From Chlamydiales bacterium (GTDB lineage Bacteria; Chlamydiota; Chlamydiia; Chlamydiales; Criblamydiaceae): 25,545 bases of DNA. A program made the translations under genes and the position numbers. Shown one piece after another: positions 6,907-14,622 of the stretch (position 1 is the first letter of the stretch; the number at the start of each line of letters is the position of its first letter). The stretch covers positions 1 through 25,545 of the forward strand of contig JACKPN010000021.1 of NCBI GenBank assembly GCA_024233575.1, given 5' to 3'. The notes beneath the pieces are model-generated. The model had not been told where the DNA came from. It searched no databases and was given only the letters and a program-made list of their open reading frames with translations.

Positions 6907-7752
6907 TCATAATGTGTCAATAGCTATCGGCTCGCCGTAGAAGCGGCCGTTGTCATCTTTTTTTAGTTCTGCGCATGCCGTTTTGGGGTCGTGAGTAAAA
7001 AATAGTTTTGCATGCTTTTTGATGAATTTGTTGAAAAGGGTGTCCTTTTCTTTCATGACCAGTTCAGGGAAACGGTCATAGCCCATAGTTATGGGGAGAT
7101 GTACCCAAGGAATGCCTGGGCAAAGGTCGCTGACGAAGAGGAGAGGTCCCTTTTTTAGGGAGATTTCCGTAACCATGAGTCCTTGTGTATGGCCGTCGAA
7201 GAAGTGGAACGTCATGTTCGGCAGCTGTTTGATCTTCGGTTCTTCGATGAGTTCAAGGCGGTTTGACTTTTCCAAAAGCTGGAGGATGAGTGGGATGTAG
7301 GAGGCTTTTTCTCTTGGGGTCGGGTTGTTGGCTTGTTCCCACTGTTTTTTGCCGACATAGTAGGTAGCATTGGGGAAGAGGAGGCGCGGAACTTCTGTAT
7401 CGTGAGGCGTAAGGAGACCGCCGGCGTGGTCGAAATGGAGGTGCGACAGAATGACCGCATCGATATCGGTTTCTTCCAGACCTACCTTTTCTAAGTTTTT
7501 CAGGAGCATATGTTCATCTTCGCTGATGCCGTAGCGGTCGCGCAGTTTTTTGTCAAAGAAGGCGCCTACGCCTGTCTCCAGAAGAATATTTTTTCCTTTG
7601 TCGGTTTGAATTAGAAGGGCGCGTGTGGCCAGCTCGATCCTGTTGTTTTCATCAGGCGGGCACCACTGCTGCCATAACGCCTTAGGTGCGTTGCCGAACA
7701 TGGCGCCTCCGTCCAGTTTTTGCCTGTTGCTTTCGATAGCGTGTAGTTTCAT
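6907..7752 (-). CDS. MBL-fold metallohydrolase
   Basis: Predicted di-metal hydrolase of the metallo-beta-lactamase superfamily, 281 residues. The metal site is complete: HLHFDH (104-109), H188 in DGHTQG, D209 in VSDLCPG, and H254 in FTHD. A lactone or thioester substrate is plausible, since lactonases and glyoxalase-II-like enzymes share this fold, but nothing in the sequence fixes it. It is last in the acyl-CoA operon, and its ATG overlaps the crotonase stop as ATGA. I prefer that ATG (7750-7752) to the TTG three codons upstream, which would give a 284-residue form and a longer overlap. The operon context suggests it acts on a thioester or by-product of the same pathway, perhaps as a CoA-recycling or repair hydrolase; that is inference. 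Confidence 0.85.
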   Translation of the reverse strand: MKLHAIESNRQKLDGGAMFGNAPKALWQQWCPPDENNRIELATRALLIQTDKGKNILLETGVGAFFDKKLRDRYGISEDEHMLLKNLEKVGLEETDIDAVILSHLHFDHAGGLLTPHDTEVPRLLFPNATYYVGKKQWEQANNPTPREKASYIPLILQLLEKSNRLELIEEPKIKQLPNMTFHFFDGHTQGLMVTEISLKKGPLLFVSDLCPGIPWVHLPITMGYDRFPELVMKEKDTLFNKFIKKHAKLFFTHDPKTACAELKKDDNGRFYGEPIAIDTL

Positions 7753-8501
7753 TGCTGCCAACTTGGTTTACGTTTTTGTTGGAATGCTTGAATCCCTTCC
7801 GCAGCTTCGGGCGAGGAACGCATCAGTTCATGGAATTTCAGCGCCATTTGCAGATCGTGGTCAAAATCTGTAGGAAAGAACTTTTCGATCATCTGTTTCG
7901 TTTCTTCAATCGCTTTAGGCGCGCCTTTCATCGCATGTCTTGCTACATCGATAGCATCGAGGTGAAGGCTGTTGGAGATCTGATTGATCACGCCGAGACG
8001 CAGGGCGTCATTGGCATCGATTGTTTTTCCGATCAGGAGTAGTTCGCGTATTGCCCTTGGAGCCATCTGACGGTAGAGGAGGGGAAGAATTTGGATGGCG
8101 ATCAGTCCGCGATAAGTTTCGGGAAAGGCAAATTGTGTCTCTTTCGTTGCGACGGCGTAGTCGCAAGCGCAGAGAAGACCGGCACCGCCGGCGATTGCAG
8201 CGCCATGAACGGCGGCGATGGTGATTTTTGGGGAGTGTTGCAATATGGAGAAAGCGTGAGCAAGAGCTTCTGCCGACTGTTCAATTTTAGCTGGGTCGGA
8301 AGCTTCGTGGAGATCAAGCCCCGCGCAGAAGACAGGGCCGTTACCGCTGATGATGATACAGCGTGTGTCGATGTCGTCTGAGTATTTTTGTATTGTTGAT
8401 GCCAGTTGTTGAAGCAGGGCGATGCTGAGAGCGTTGCGTTTTTCCGGTCTGTTGAGGGTGATAACGGCGATGCCCTTTTCAGGCGTATCGGTGACGATCA
8501 T
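7749..8501 (-). CDS. enoyl-CoA hydratase/isomerase family protein (crotonase), possible methylglutaconyl-CoA hydratase
   Basis: Crotonase-fold enzyme of 250 residues. The N-terminal start ITLNRPEKRNAL (about 14-25), the oxyanion-hole segments FCAGLDLHEA (58-67) and HGAAIAGGAGL (99-109), and PETYRGL (127-133) place it in the family. In the operon it sits where a LiuC/AtuE-type hydratase would act, adding water to 3-methylglutaconyl-CoA or its isoprenoid analogue after the carboxylase. Oddly, only one of the two acidic residues of classical hydratases is evident (E128 in PETYRG). The first, usually in a GGG-x-E motif, is replaced by GGAGL. Some family members with one acid are isomerases or hydrolases, so the exact reaction is open. 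It is coupled by ATGA overlaps at both ends. Confidence 0.8.
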   Translation of the reverse strand: MIVTDTPEKGIAVITLNRPEKRNALSIALLQQLASTIQKYSDDIDTRCIIISGNGPVFCAGLDLHEASDPAKIEQSAEALAHAFSILQHSPKITIAAVHGAAIAGGAGLLCACDYAVATKETQFAFPETYRGLIAIQILPLLYRQMAPRAIRELLLIGKTIDANDALRLGVINQISNSLHLDAIDVARHAMKGAPKAIEETKQMIEKFFPTDFDHDLQMALKFHELMRSSPEAAEGIQAFQQKRKPSWQQ

Positions 8502-8812
8502 GTTGTTGCTCCTGCGTTTGTCGTAATCGGAATAAGAAGCAGTTGCTGTCCTAACGCTTTGCCTTGCGCGTCGATATGGAGGGTGTCTTCCAGAGCGTGA
8601 TAGAGAATGAAGTTGAACGCTTTGAGGTTGGGGAGCGTGTAACGCTCGACACGGGTGATCGGACGGTCGGCGAAATGTGCTTTAACGCGTTCAGTGGTAA
8701 GGAACTCTTCGATGAAAGCATAGCTTTCTGCATCGTTGGCGATGATGCCGATGTTTGCGTGCATTCCTTTGTCGCCGCTGCGTGCTCGAGCAATCTCTTG
8801 CAGCCGTCTCAT
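8498..8812 (-). CDS. AtuA C-terminal-like small protein
   Basis: A 104-residue protein matching the C-terminal domain of the acyclic-terpene-utilisation protein AtuA. The opening IARARSGDKGMHANIGIIA (residues 6-24) is the conserved start of that domain, followed by RYTLPNLKAFNFILYHAL. In Pseudomonas the two parts are one polypeptide; here the N-terminal domain is the preceding gene. The start is the ATG at 8810-8812: it overlaps the upstream TGA as ATGA and has GGAGGT just before it. Longer readings starting at 8866 would lie inside the upstream gene. The biochemical function of AtuA is not established. Its genes accompany geranyl-CoA or methylcrotonyl-CoA type carboxylases, as here. Confidence 0.8.
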   Translation of the reverse strand: MRRLQEIARARSGDKGMHANIGIIANDAESYAFIEEFLTTERVKAHFADRPITRVERYTLPNLKAFNFILYHALEDTLHIDAQGKALGQQLLLIPITTNAGATT

Positions 8813-10119
8813 GACACCTCCAGCATTTGCACCTGATGTTGTACTTGATCTTTTTTGATAAGACAAGGCCAGAAACCGAAGACAGTTCGGATCGGCGGGC
8901 GTCCTGATGTGTATCCTGTAACTCCTTGCGGGCCGCTAGTGACTAGAGGGGCGATCTCTTTGGTGAAAGCGGTGATTGCCTCTTTCTTTGTGCCGGATAC
9001 GGCAATTCTAAGGATGCACTCGGTATCATTTCCGATGCAGTCGATTCTTGCGTTTTCGATCGGAAAGTTTTGGTTGCGCAGCCTCTGGAGGATCACTTCG
9101 CCGCTGTGCTGTGCTTTTTCTTTTGCATCAGCACCGAAGATCGCGAGTGTCCCTTCGCTTTTGTACCCATTGCGGTAGGTTGCGCTCACTTTGTACTGCG
9201 GCGGCGGCGGTTTGCCGACAGCGCCCGACACTTTGACGGCATCGCTGCCGATCTGTTCCAGCGCCAAGTTTAGGAACGATACCGTAACGTCAGGGCTGAG
9301 GTAGTTGCCGGGGTCGCCGATCTCGTATAGCAGCTGTTCGGTGATGTTGCCAATATCGACTCTGCCGCTTGACTCCGGCGATTTGGTGATGATGAAGCTG
9401 CCGTCTTCATGGACAGCAACGATTGGAAAGCCTATCTCCGCGGGATTTTCGATTGTCAGCCAGTCACTGCTGATGCCTCCTGTCGCTTGCGTTCCGCATT
9501 CGATCAGGTGTCCTGCTATTGTCGCTCCGGCAAGTTTGTCGTAGTCGTCCCACGACCATTTATAGTAGTGGACACACGGAGCGACGGTCAGGCTTGGGTC
9601 AGCAGTACGTCCGGTGATGACGATGTCGGCGCCGTTGTCGAGGGCTTCGACGATGCCGTGGGCACCAAGGTAGGCATTGGCGGTGACGAGGCGGTCGCGG
9701 ACGGTGTCGATAGCTGCGCCGTTGTCGAGGTTGTTGAAGGGCGATTGCGTTTTGATGATGTCGATGACATCGTCGCCGGTGACAATGGCAATGGTTTTAT
9801 GGCAGCCCGCCTCGTGAAGTACCTGACGGCATGCTTCGGCACAAGCGCGCGGATTAAGGCCGCCGGCGTTGGTAACCACTTTGACAGGATGTCCCGCCAG
9901 CCAAGGCTTAGTCAGGGAGCGGATCACATCAACGAAATCGCGGGCATAGCCATGTTCAGGATCTTTCTCTTGTTGGATTGCCAGAATCGACAGCGACACC
10001 TCTGCAAGATAATCGAGGGTGAGGAAGTCGAGGTCGGGGGTCTCTTTGACAAGGCGCAGAGGCGCTGTTTGCTGGTCGCCCCAAAAACCTTGTGCGTTGC
10101 CGATGCGTAACGGTTTCAT
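8809..10119 (-). CDS. AtuA-family protein, N-terminal DUF1446 domain
   Basis: A 436-residue cytoplasmic protein of the AtuA (acyclic terpene utilisation, DUF1446) family. Conserved landmarks are the start RIGNAQGFWGD, NAGGLNP (84-90), VITGRTADPSL (167-177) and LIECGTQATGG (205-215). AtuA is needed for citronellol/geraniol use in Pseudomonas, but its reaction is unknown. Its position directly after a carboxyltransferase gene is the conserved arrangement. The C-terminal AtuA domain is encoded separately by the next gene, overlapping by 4 bp. The start is ambiguous by one codon: ATG at 10117-10119 overlaps the carboxylase TGA as TGATG, while an in-frame GTG at 10120-10122 is slightly better spaced from the AGGAG upstream. 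Confidence 0.85.
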   Translation of the reverse strand: MKPLRIGNAQGFWGDQQTAPLRLVKETPDLDFLTLDYLAEVSLSILAIQQEKDPEHGYARDFVDVIRSLTKPWLAGHPVKVVTNAGGLNPRACAEACRQVLHEAGCHKTIAIVTGDDVIDIIKTQSPFNNLDNGAAIDTVRDRLVTANAYLGAHGIVEALDNGADIVITGRTADPSLTVAPCVHYYKWSWDDYDKLAGATIAGHLIECGTQATGGISSDWLTIENPAEIGFPIVAVHEDGSFIITKSPESSGRVDIGNITEQLLYEIGDPGNYLSPDVTVSFLNLALEQIGSDAVKVSGAVGKPPPPQYKVSATYRNGYKSEGTLAIFGADAKEKAQHSGEVILQRLRNQNFPIENARIDCIGNDTECILRIAVSGTKKEAITAFTKEIAPLVTSGPQGVTGYTSGRPPIRTVFGFWPCLIKKDQVQHQVQMLEVS

Positions 10120-11738
10120 CACACTTGAATGACTCCTGTGTGGAAGGTGCGTTTGTGTTCCGGAACCCTGCCTACTAACTTAAGCGCTTGCGTCAGGACA
10201 TCGCGCGTTGTATGCGGCTGGATGATTGCGTCGACCCATCCTCTTGCTGCGCCATAACGGATATCCATCTGTTCCATATAGTTTTTGCGCACCTCTTCGT
10301 GGATGCGCATCGCTTCTTCCTTGTCGAAAGCATGCCCATTGCGCTCTGCTGCCCGTTCCTGGACGGTGAAAAGCGTCTCTGCTGCCTGTTCTGCGCCCAT
10401 GACTGCGTATTTTGCGTTTGGCCAGGCAAAGATGAAGTTGGGATCGTAGGCTTTACCGCACAGGGCGTAATTGCCCGCACCGAAAGAGTTGCCGACGATA
10501 ACGGTAATTTTTGGAACGACCGAGTTGCTGACTGCGTTGACAAGCTTGGCTCCGCTTCTGATGATGCCCGACTGTTCAGCTTCCTTTCCTACCATGAATC
10601 CGTAAACGTCCTGGATGAAGATGATCGGCAGGCGGCTTTGGTTGCAGTCCATCACGAAGCGGGCAGCCTTGTCGGCGCTTTCGGCGTAGAGAACGCCGCC
10701 AAGTTCGATCTCTCCGCGTCCCGTTACTCCATGCTTACGCTGGTTGGCGACGATGCCGACGGGTATGCCGTTGATTTTGGCGTAACATGTGAGGATGGTC
10801 GGCCCATATTCCGTTTTGTATTCTTGGCGCGAGCCCCTGTCGATGATGCAGGAGAGCAGATCATGGGCATCATAGGGTTTGCTGCCATCGCCGCTGATCA
10901 GGTCATAGATGGTATGAGGGTAGTGCTCCACTTCGAAAGCTGCGCTGGCCTTATAACGCGTTTTATCGGGAGGGAGGATGTCGATCAGTGCACGCAGCCG
11001 CGACAAGCATGATTTGTCGTCGGGTTCGAGGAAGTCGACCGTGCCGCTGATCTGTGCGTGCATGCGCGCGCCGCCGAGTTCTTCGGTGTCGACGATCTGT
11101 CCTATCGCTGCTTTGACTAGTGCAGGACCGGCGAGATAGAGACCGCTGCCTTCAGTCATCAGCAGCTTGTCGCAAAGAACCGGCAGGTAGCCGCCGCCGG
11201 CGATGCAGTTTCCCATGATCGCTGAATATTGCGGGATGCCCGAGGCAGAGATCACTGCATTGTTGCGGAAGATTCTGCCGAAGTCGTCCTCGTCGGGGAA
11301 TACTTCAGATTGCAGGGGAAGGTAGACTCCTGATGAGTCTACGAGATAGATGATCGGCAGCTGGCACTCGTAGGCGATGCGTTGTGCGCGCAGCACTTTT
11401 TTTACCGATTGCGGAAACATCGCACCGGCTTTGACTGTCGCATCGTTGACGATTATCATGCAGGAGCGGTTGCAGATGTCGCCGATGCCGGTGACAACGC
11501 CGGCGGCAGGGATCTCGCCGACTTCCGGGTACATCTTCCATCCTGCCCATAAATTGAGTTCGAAAAAATCGTCATAGCTATCAAGCAGCGCATGAAGCCT
11601 TTCGCGCGCCGTCATCCTTTTGAGCCTTTTTTGCCGCTCTTTGCCGGCCTGTCCACCGCCTTCTTTGATAATGGCTTCTTCATCGAGAGTGGTCTCTGTC
11701 AACTGCAGAAGCGAAGGCGCTTTTTTTCCGTTACTCAT
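10119..11738 (-). CDS. acyl-CoA carboxylase carboxyltransferase (beta) subunit, methylcrotonyl/geranyl-CoA type
   Basis: Carboxyltransferase half of a biotin-dependent acyl-CoA carboxylase, 539 residues, the usual size for MCC/GCC beta chains. It has the two crotonase-like halves: GNCIAGGGYLP (176-186) in the N domain, and GNSFGAGNYALCGKAYDP (416-433) followed by WPNAKYAVMGAEQAA in the C domain, both acyl-CoA/biotin oxyanion loops. The GAGNYALCGKAYDP form resembles methylcrotonyl- and geranyl-CoA carboxylases more than propionyl-CoA carboxylase. It would carboxylate 3-methylcrotonyl-CoA (leucine route) or an isoprenoid enoyl-CoA. The partner biotin-carboxylase/BCCP subunit is not in the window, so activity needs an alpha subunit from elsewhere. 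The start ATG overlaps the acyl-CoA dehydrogenase stop by 8 bp. Confidence 0.9.
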   Translation of the reverse strand: MSNGKKAPSLLQLTETTLDEEAIIKEGGGQAGKERQKRLKRMTARERLHALLDSYDDFFELNLWAGWKMYPEVGEIPAAGVVTGIGDICNRSCMIIVNDATVKAGAMFPQSVKKVLRAQRIAYECQLPIIYLVDSSGVYLPLQSEVFPDEDDFGRIFRNNAVISASGIPQYSAIMGNCIAGGGYLPVLCDKLLMTEGSGLYLAGPALVKAAIGQIVDTEELGGARMHAQISGTVDFLEPDDKSCLSRLRALIDILPPDKTRYKASAAFEVEHYPHTIYDLISGDGSKPYDAHDLLSCIIDRGSRQEYKTEYGPTILTCYAKINGIPVGIVANQRKHGVTGRGEIELGGVLYAESADKAARFVMDCNQSRLPIIFIQDVYGFMVGKEAEQSGIIRSGAKLVNAVSNSVVPKITVIVGNSFGAGNYALCGKAYDPNFIFAWPNAKYAVMGAEQAAETLFTVQERAAERNGHAFDKEEAMRIHEEVRKNYMEQMDIRYGAARGWVDAIIQPHTTRDVLTQALKLVGRVPEHKRTFHTGVIQV

Positions 11739-13485
11739 AATATTTTACCAGTTTGTCTGACAGCTCTTCATATCGACTGTCGTCATTATCATGGAGCTTG
11801 ACGATATTTTGGTCGATTTGATTGTTCGCTATTATGCAATAAAGTTTTGCTGTTTCCAGATTGGCGGCGACATCATCATTGAGGCGCCCATTGCACTGTT
11901 CTATTTCACTGTCGATTTTGCTGAGGACCGCTGTCATTGTGTAGATGGCAATCACGCAGGAGGCGATTCTGTCGAGGACCAATTGCTTGTCGATGATCGC
12001 TTCACGGTGGATGTAGAGAGCATGCTGCACTTCATCGCCGAACCGTTTGACTTGCCGCGCCAACTCTTCTGCTTCCACTTTGATCTTTTCGGAACGTACA
12101 GCGACATGAGGCCAGCGCATGCGGCCGCGACCGAAGGAGAATAATTTGCCGAGCTTTGTCAGCGGCGAGTGGAGAGCGTCGACGATATCTTTGAGCTGCA
12201 TGCCTACATCGCGCATGCCAACCAGTCCGATGAAGGCGCGCAGCACTTCGTTTGATCCTTCGCCGATGGTGTTAAGGCGCGCATCGCGCATCATCCGTTC
12301 TAGCGGCATGTCCGTAAAGAAGGAGCGTCCGCCGTGGATCTGCATCGCTTCGAAGATGATCGACCAGAGCGCTTCGCTGCAGAACACTTTAAGGATCGCC
12401 GCTTCCAGCATGATATCTTCAACGCCGCTGTCGATCAGGCCTGCAGTCATATAGGTCGTAGCGTCCATGGCATATACTTGCGCAGCCATTGTTGCCAGCT
12501 TTTTCTTGACGAGTGGGAAGGCGCATAGCGGCTGCTTAAACTGATAGCGTGTGACAGCATGGTTGAGGGTGCATTCAAGAGCGTATTTTGCTGCTCCCGT
12601 GCACATGGCGCCGAAGGTCGTCCTGCCGTAGTCCAGCGTCGTCAGACAGATTTTCAGCCCTGCTCCTTTTTCTCCCAGAATATATGCTTCCGGCACTTCG
12701 ACATCGTTGAATTCGATATTTGTTGTGCGCGTTCCTCTCACGCCGACTTTTTCCAATGCTTTATCGGTGATGCGGAAGCCCGGCATGTCGGGAGTGACGA
12801 TGAAAGCGGTGATCTTATCTTTTTTCCCTTCGGGGGTGTCCATCTCTGTCTGCGCCATGACTGTAAGAACCTCGGCGATGCTGCCATTGGTCGTCCATTG
12901 CTTGCGACCGTTCAGACGATATACCTTTCTCTCCGGGTCATATACCGCGCGCGTTTCTACTCCGCTGGCATCTGAGCCGGCATTAGGCTCTGTCAGCGAG
13001 AACGCTGCAATTTTCTCACCTTTCGACAGCGGCGGCAGCCACTTATCTTTTTGTTCGTCGGTACCAAAGAGGAGAATTCCTTTCAGACCTATGCTTTGAT
13101 GGGCGTTGACAAAGATCGCTGTCGCTGAACAGCGCCGCGCGATCATTTCGACGGCACGGCAGTAGGCGTGTTGCGACATTCCAAGCCCACCGTACTCTTT
13201 GGGCACCGACATGCCAAGAACGCCGCGCTTTGCCAGTCCATGGATTACCGACTGGGGGATTTCTGCATTGCGGTCGATGCTTGCCGCGTCGAACTCATTA
13301 TTAAGGAAATCTTCCAGCTCTTTAAGGTATTCGTCAGTGCGGCGCTTTTCTTCTTTGTCGACAAGAGGATAGGGGAATACCTGATGCGAGGGATAGTCGC
13401 CAAAGAAAAGCCGTTTGGCGAAGCTAGGCTTTTTCTCTTCAGAGAAGAGAAGTTCTTCTGCAAGCTGCTGCTGTTCTTTATCCAT
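11731..13485 (-). CDS. acyl-CoA dehydrogenase with C-terminal extension
   Basis: FAD-dependent enzyme that introduces the alpha,beta double bond into an acyl-CoA, passing electrons to ETF. The 584-residue product has the N-terminal helical domain (GMSVPKEYGGLGMS, about 91-104), the FAD/beta domain (FSLTEPNAGSDASG, 162-175; LNGRKQWTTNG, 191-201), and the C-terminal helical domain with IGEGSNEVLRAFIG. E409 in that motif is the probable catalytic base. A further 150 or so residues follow, making it much longer than isovaleryl-CoA dehydrogenases (about 390) and closer in layout to VLCAD/ACAD9-type enzymes. First gene of the six-gene operon; here it should make the enoyl-CoA for the carboxylase. 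The ATG at 13483-13485 has GAGGA 7 nt upstream; a TTG eight codons earlier lacks this support. Confidence 0.9.
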   Translation of the reverse strand: MDKEQQQLAEELLFSEEKKPSFAKRLFFGDYPSHQVFPYPLVDKEEKRRTDEYLKELEDFLNNEFDAASIDRNAEIPQSVIHGLAKRGVLGMSVPKEYGGLGMSQHAYCRAVEMIARRCSATAIFVNAHQSIGLKGILLFGTDEQKDKWLPPLSKGEKIAAFSLTEPNAGSDASGVETRAVYDPERKVYRLNGRKQWTTNGSIAEVLTVMAQTEMDTPEGKKDKITAFIVTPDMPGFRITDKALEKVGVRGTRTTNIEFNDVEVPEAYILGEKGAGLKICLTTLDYGRTTFGAMCTGAAKYALECTLNHAVTRYQFKQPLCAFPLVKKKLATMAAQVYAMDATTYMTAGLIDSGVEDIMLEAAILKVFCSEALWSIIFEAMQIHGGRSFFTDMPLERMMRDARLNTIGEGSNEVLRAFIGLVGMRDVGMQLKDIVDALHSPLTKLGKLFSFGRGRMRWPHVAVRSEKIKVEAEELARQVKRFGDEVQHALYIHREAIIDKQLVLDRIASCVIAIYTMTAVLSKIDSEIEQCNGRLNDDVAANLETAKLYCIIANNQIDQNIVKLHDNDDSRYEELSDKLVKYYE

Positions 13486-13536
13486 GAGTGCGTCCTCGGT
13501 AGCTGCCAATCTGCCTGTATCTTATCAAATCATAAT

Positions 13537-14622
13537 TTAATAAGATAATCGACTGGCTGTCAGGAGTTTATTGATTGAAGGGCCGATTTGTTCCAAGGAG
13601 AGTATATGTTGTGCGGCGCCAAGTTCTATCGCTGCTGTAGGCATGCCGAATGCAAGGCATGTACGTGGATCTTGGACGATCGTGATCGCGCCGGTTTCTT
13701 TCATCATGAGCAGTTCTCTGCTGCCATCGTTACCCATGCCAGTGAGGATGATGCCGATGGCACGCTCTTTGAGGTGCCGTGCTGCCGAGCTGAACAAGCG
13801 GGAAACAGAAGGGCGCAGCCCGTGGTCCGGCGGAGCATTAACTAACTGAATAATGCTGTTGGGTGTGATCTCCATGTGCTGGTCATCAGGAGCGATATAG
13901 ACATGACCGGGAAGCGCTTTGATCCCGTTTGTTCCTGTGGTGATCGGCAGCGAGGAGGTATGTGTCAGCCATTCGACAAGTCCTTTGGTGAATCCTATGG
14001 CGATATGCTGAACGATGAGAATGGGGACGGGAATGGTATTGTCAAGGGTGGAGAGCACCTGCATCAGCGCTTGCGGACCCCCCAGAGATGTACCGATGAA
14101 GACCGCTTCGATCTGGCCGGCTCTTGGAGTTAACGGCACTGCTTCCGGTTTTCCAATTTCTGCTGTTGCTATTTTAATCGACGCTGGGGCTTTGGAGAAG
14201 CGGCGCGTGACCAGCCGTACTTCGGACATGATGCGCAGGGTTTCGATGATCTCTTGGCATTGGACAGCATAGTTTGGCGATTCGATACTCTCCGGTTTGT
14301 CAAGGATGGCAAGGGCCCCGACCTCCATGGCTTTTGCGCTCGTCTCGGTGCCGATGCTTTTTAGCTGGCTGCTGACCAAGACGATCGGTATCGGTGACGT
14401 TGACATGATGCGCCGCGCCGCTTCGATGCCATCCATTTCCGGCATGACCACATCCATAGCGACGATGTCTGGCCGTTGCTTTTCAACAAAGGCTAGCGCT
14501 TGCTTGCCATTGTTGGCAGTGCCGATCACTTCCATGTCCGGTTCGCTACTGATAACGTATGTAAGAAACTCGCGGGCGACGGCAGAGTCGTCGACGACGA
14601 GCACTTTGATCGTTTTATCCAT
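13537..14622 (-). CDS. cheB: CheB protein-glutamate methylesterase, paralogue 1
   Basis: Response-regulator methylesterase that removes methyl groups from chemoreceptor glutamates when phosphorylated by CheA. The 361-residue product has an N-terminal receiver domain (about 5-122) with phosphoacceptor D57 in AMDVVMPEMDG and the conserved lysine in ILDKPES. A linker follows, then the methylesterase domain (about 172-355) with the triad S179 (GTSLGGP), H206 (VQHIAIGF) and D299 (TGMGNDG). The typical YIAPDDQHM and FGMPTAAIELGA motifs are present, so it should be active. It is the last gene of the chemosensory operon and overlaps the preceding cheB by 8 bp. I chose the ATG at 14622 over a TTG nine codons upstream. 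The functional counterpart in Wsp systems is WspF. Confidence 0.92.
   Translation of the reverse strand: MDKTIKVLVVDDSAVAREFLTYVISSEPDMEVIGTANNGKQALAFVEKQRPDIVAMDVVMPEMDGIEAARRIMSTSPIPIVLVSSQLKSIGTETSAKAMEVGALAILDKPESIESPNYAVQCQEIIETLRIMSEVRLVTRRFSKAPASIKIATAEIGKPEAVPLTPRAGQIEAVFIGTSLGGPQALMQVLSTLDNTIPVPILIVQHIAIGFTKGLVEWLTHTSSLPITTGTNGIKALPGHVYIAPDDQHMEITPNSIIQLVNAPPDHGLRPSVSRLFSSAARHLKERAIGIILTGMGNDGSRELLMMKETGAITIVQDPRTCLAFGMPTAAIELGAAQHILSLEQIGPSINKLLTASRLSY

Noticed and set aside
9409..11012. Long plus-strand open frames opposite the AtuA and carboxylase genes (for example 9409-10110 and 10188-11012)
   Set aside because: They lie wholly antisense to well-recognised coding genes, their translations show no family motifs and they lack ribosome sites. 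They reflect codon bias of the minus-strand genes.
13518..13547. An 8-bp AT-rich dyad TATCTTAT...ATAAGATA across the end of the last cheB gene, as a terminator or operator
   Set aside because: All A/T-rich, with a 14-nt loop and no T-tract. Such dyads are common by chance in AT-rich gaps.
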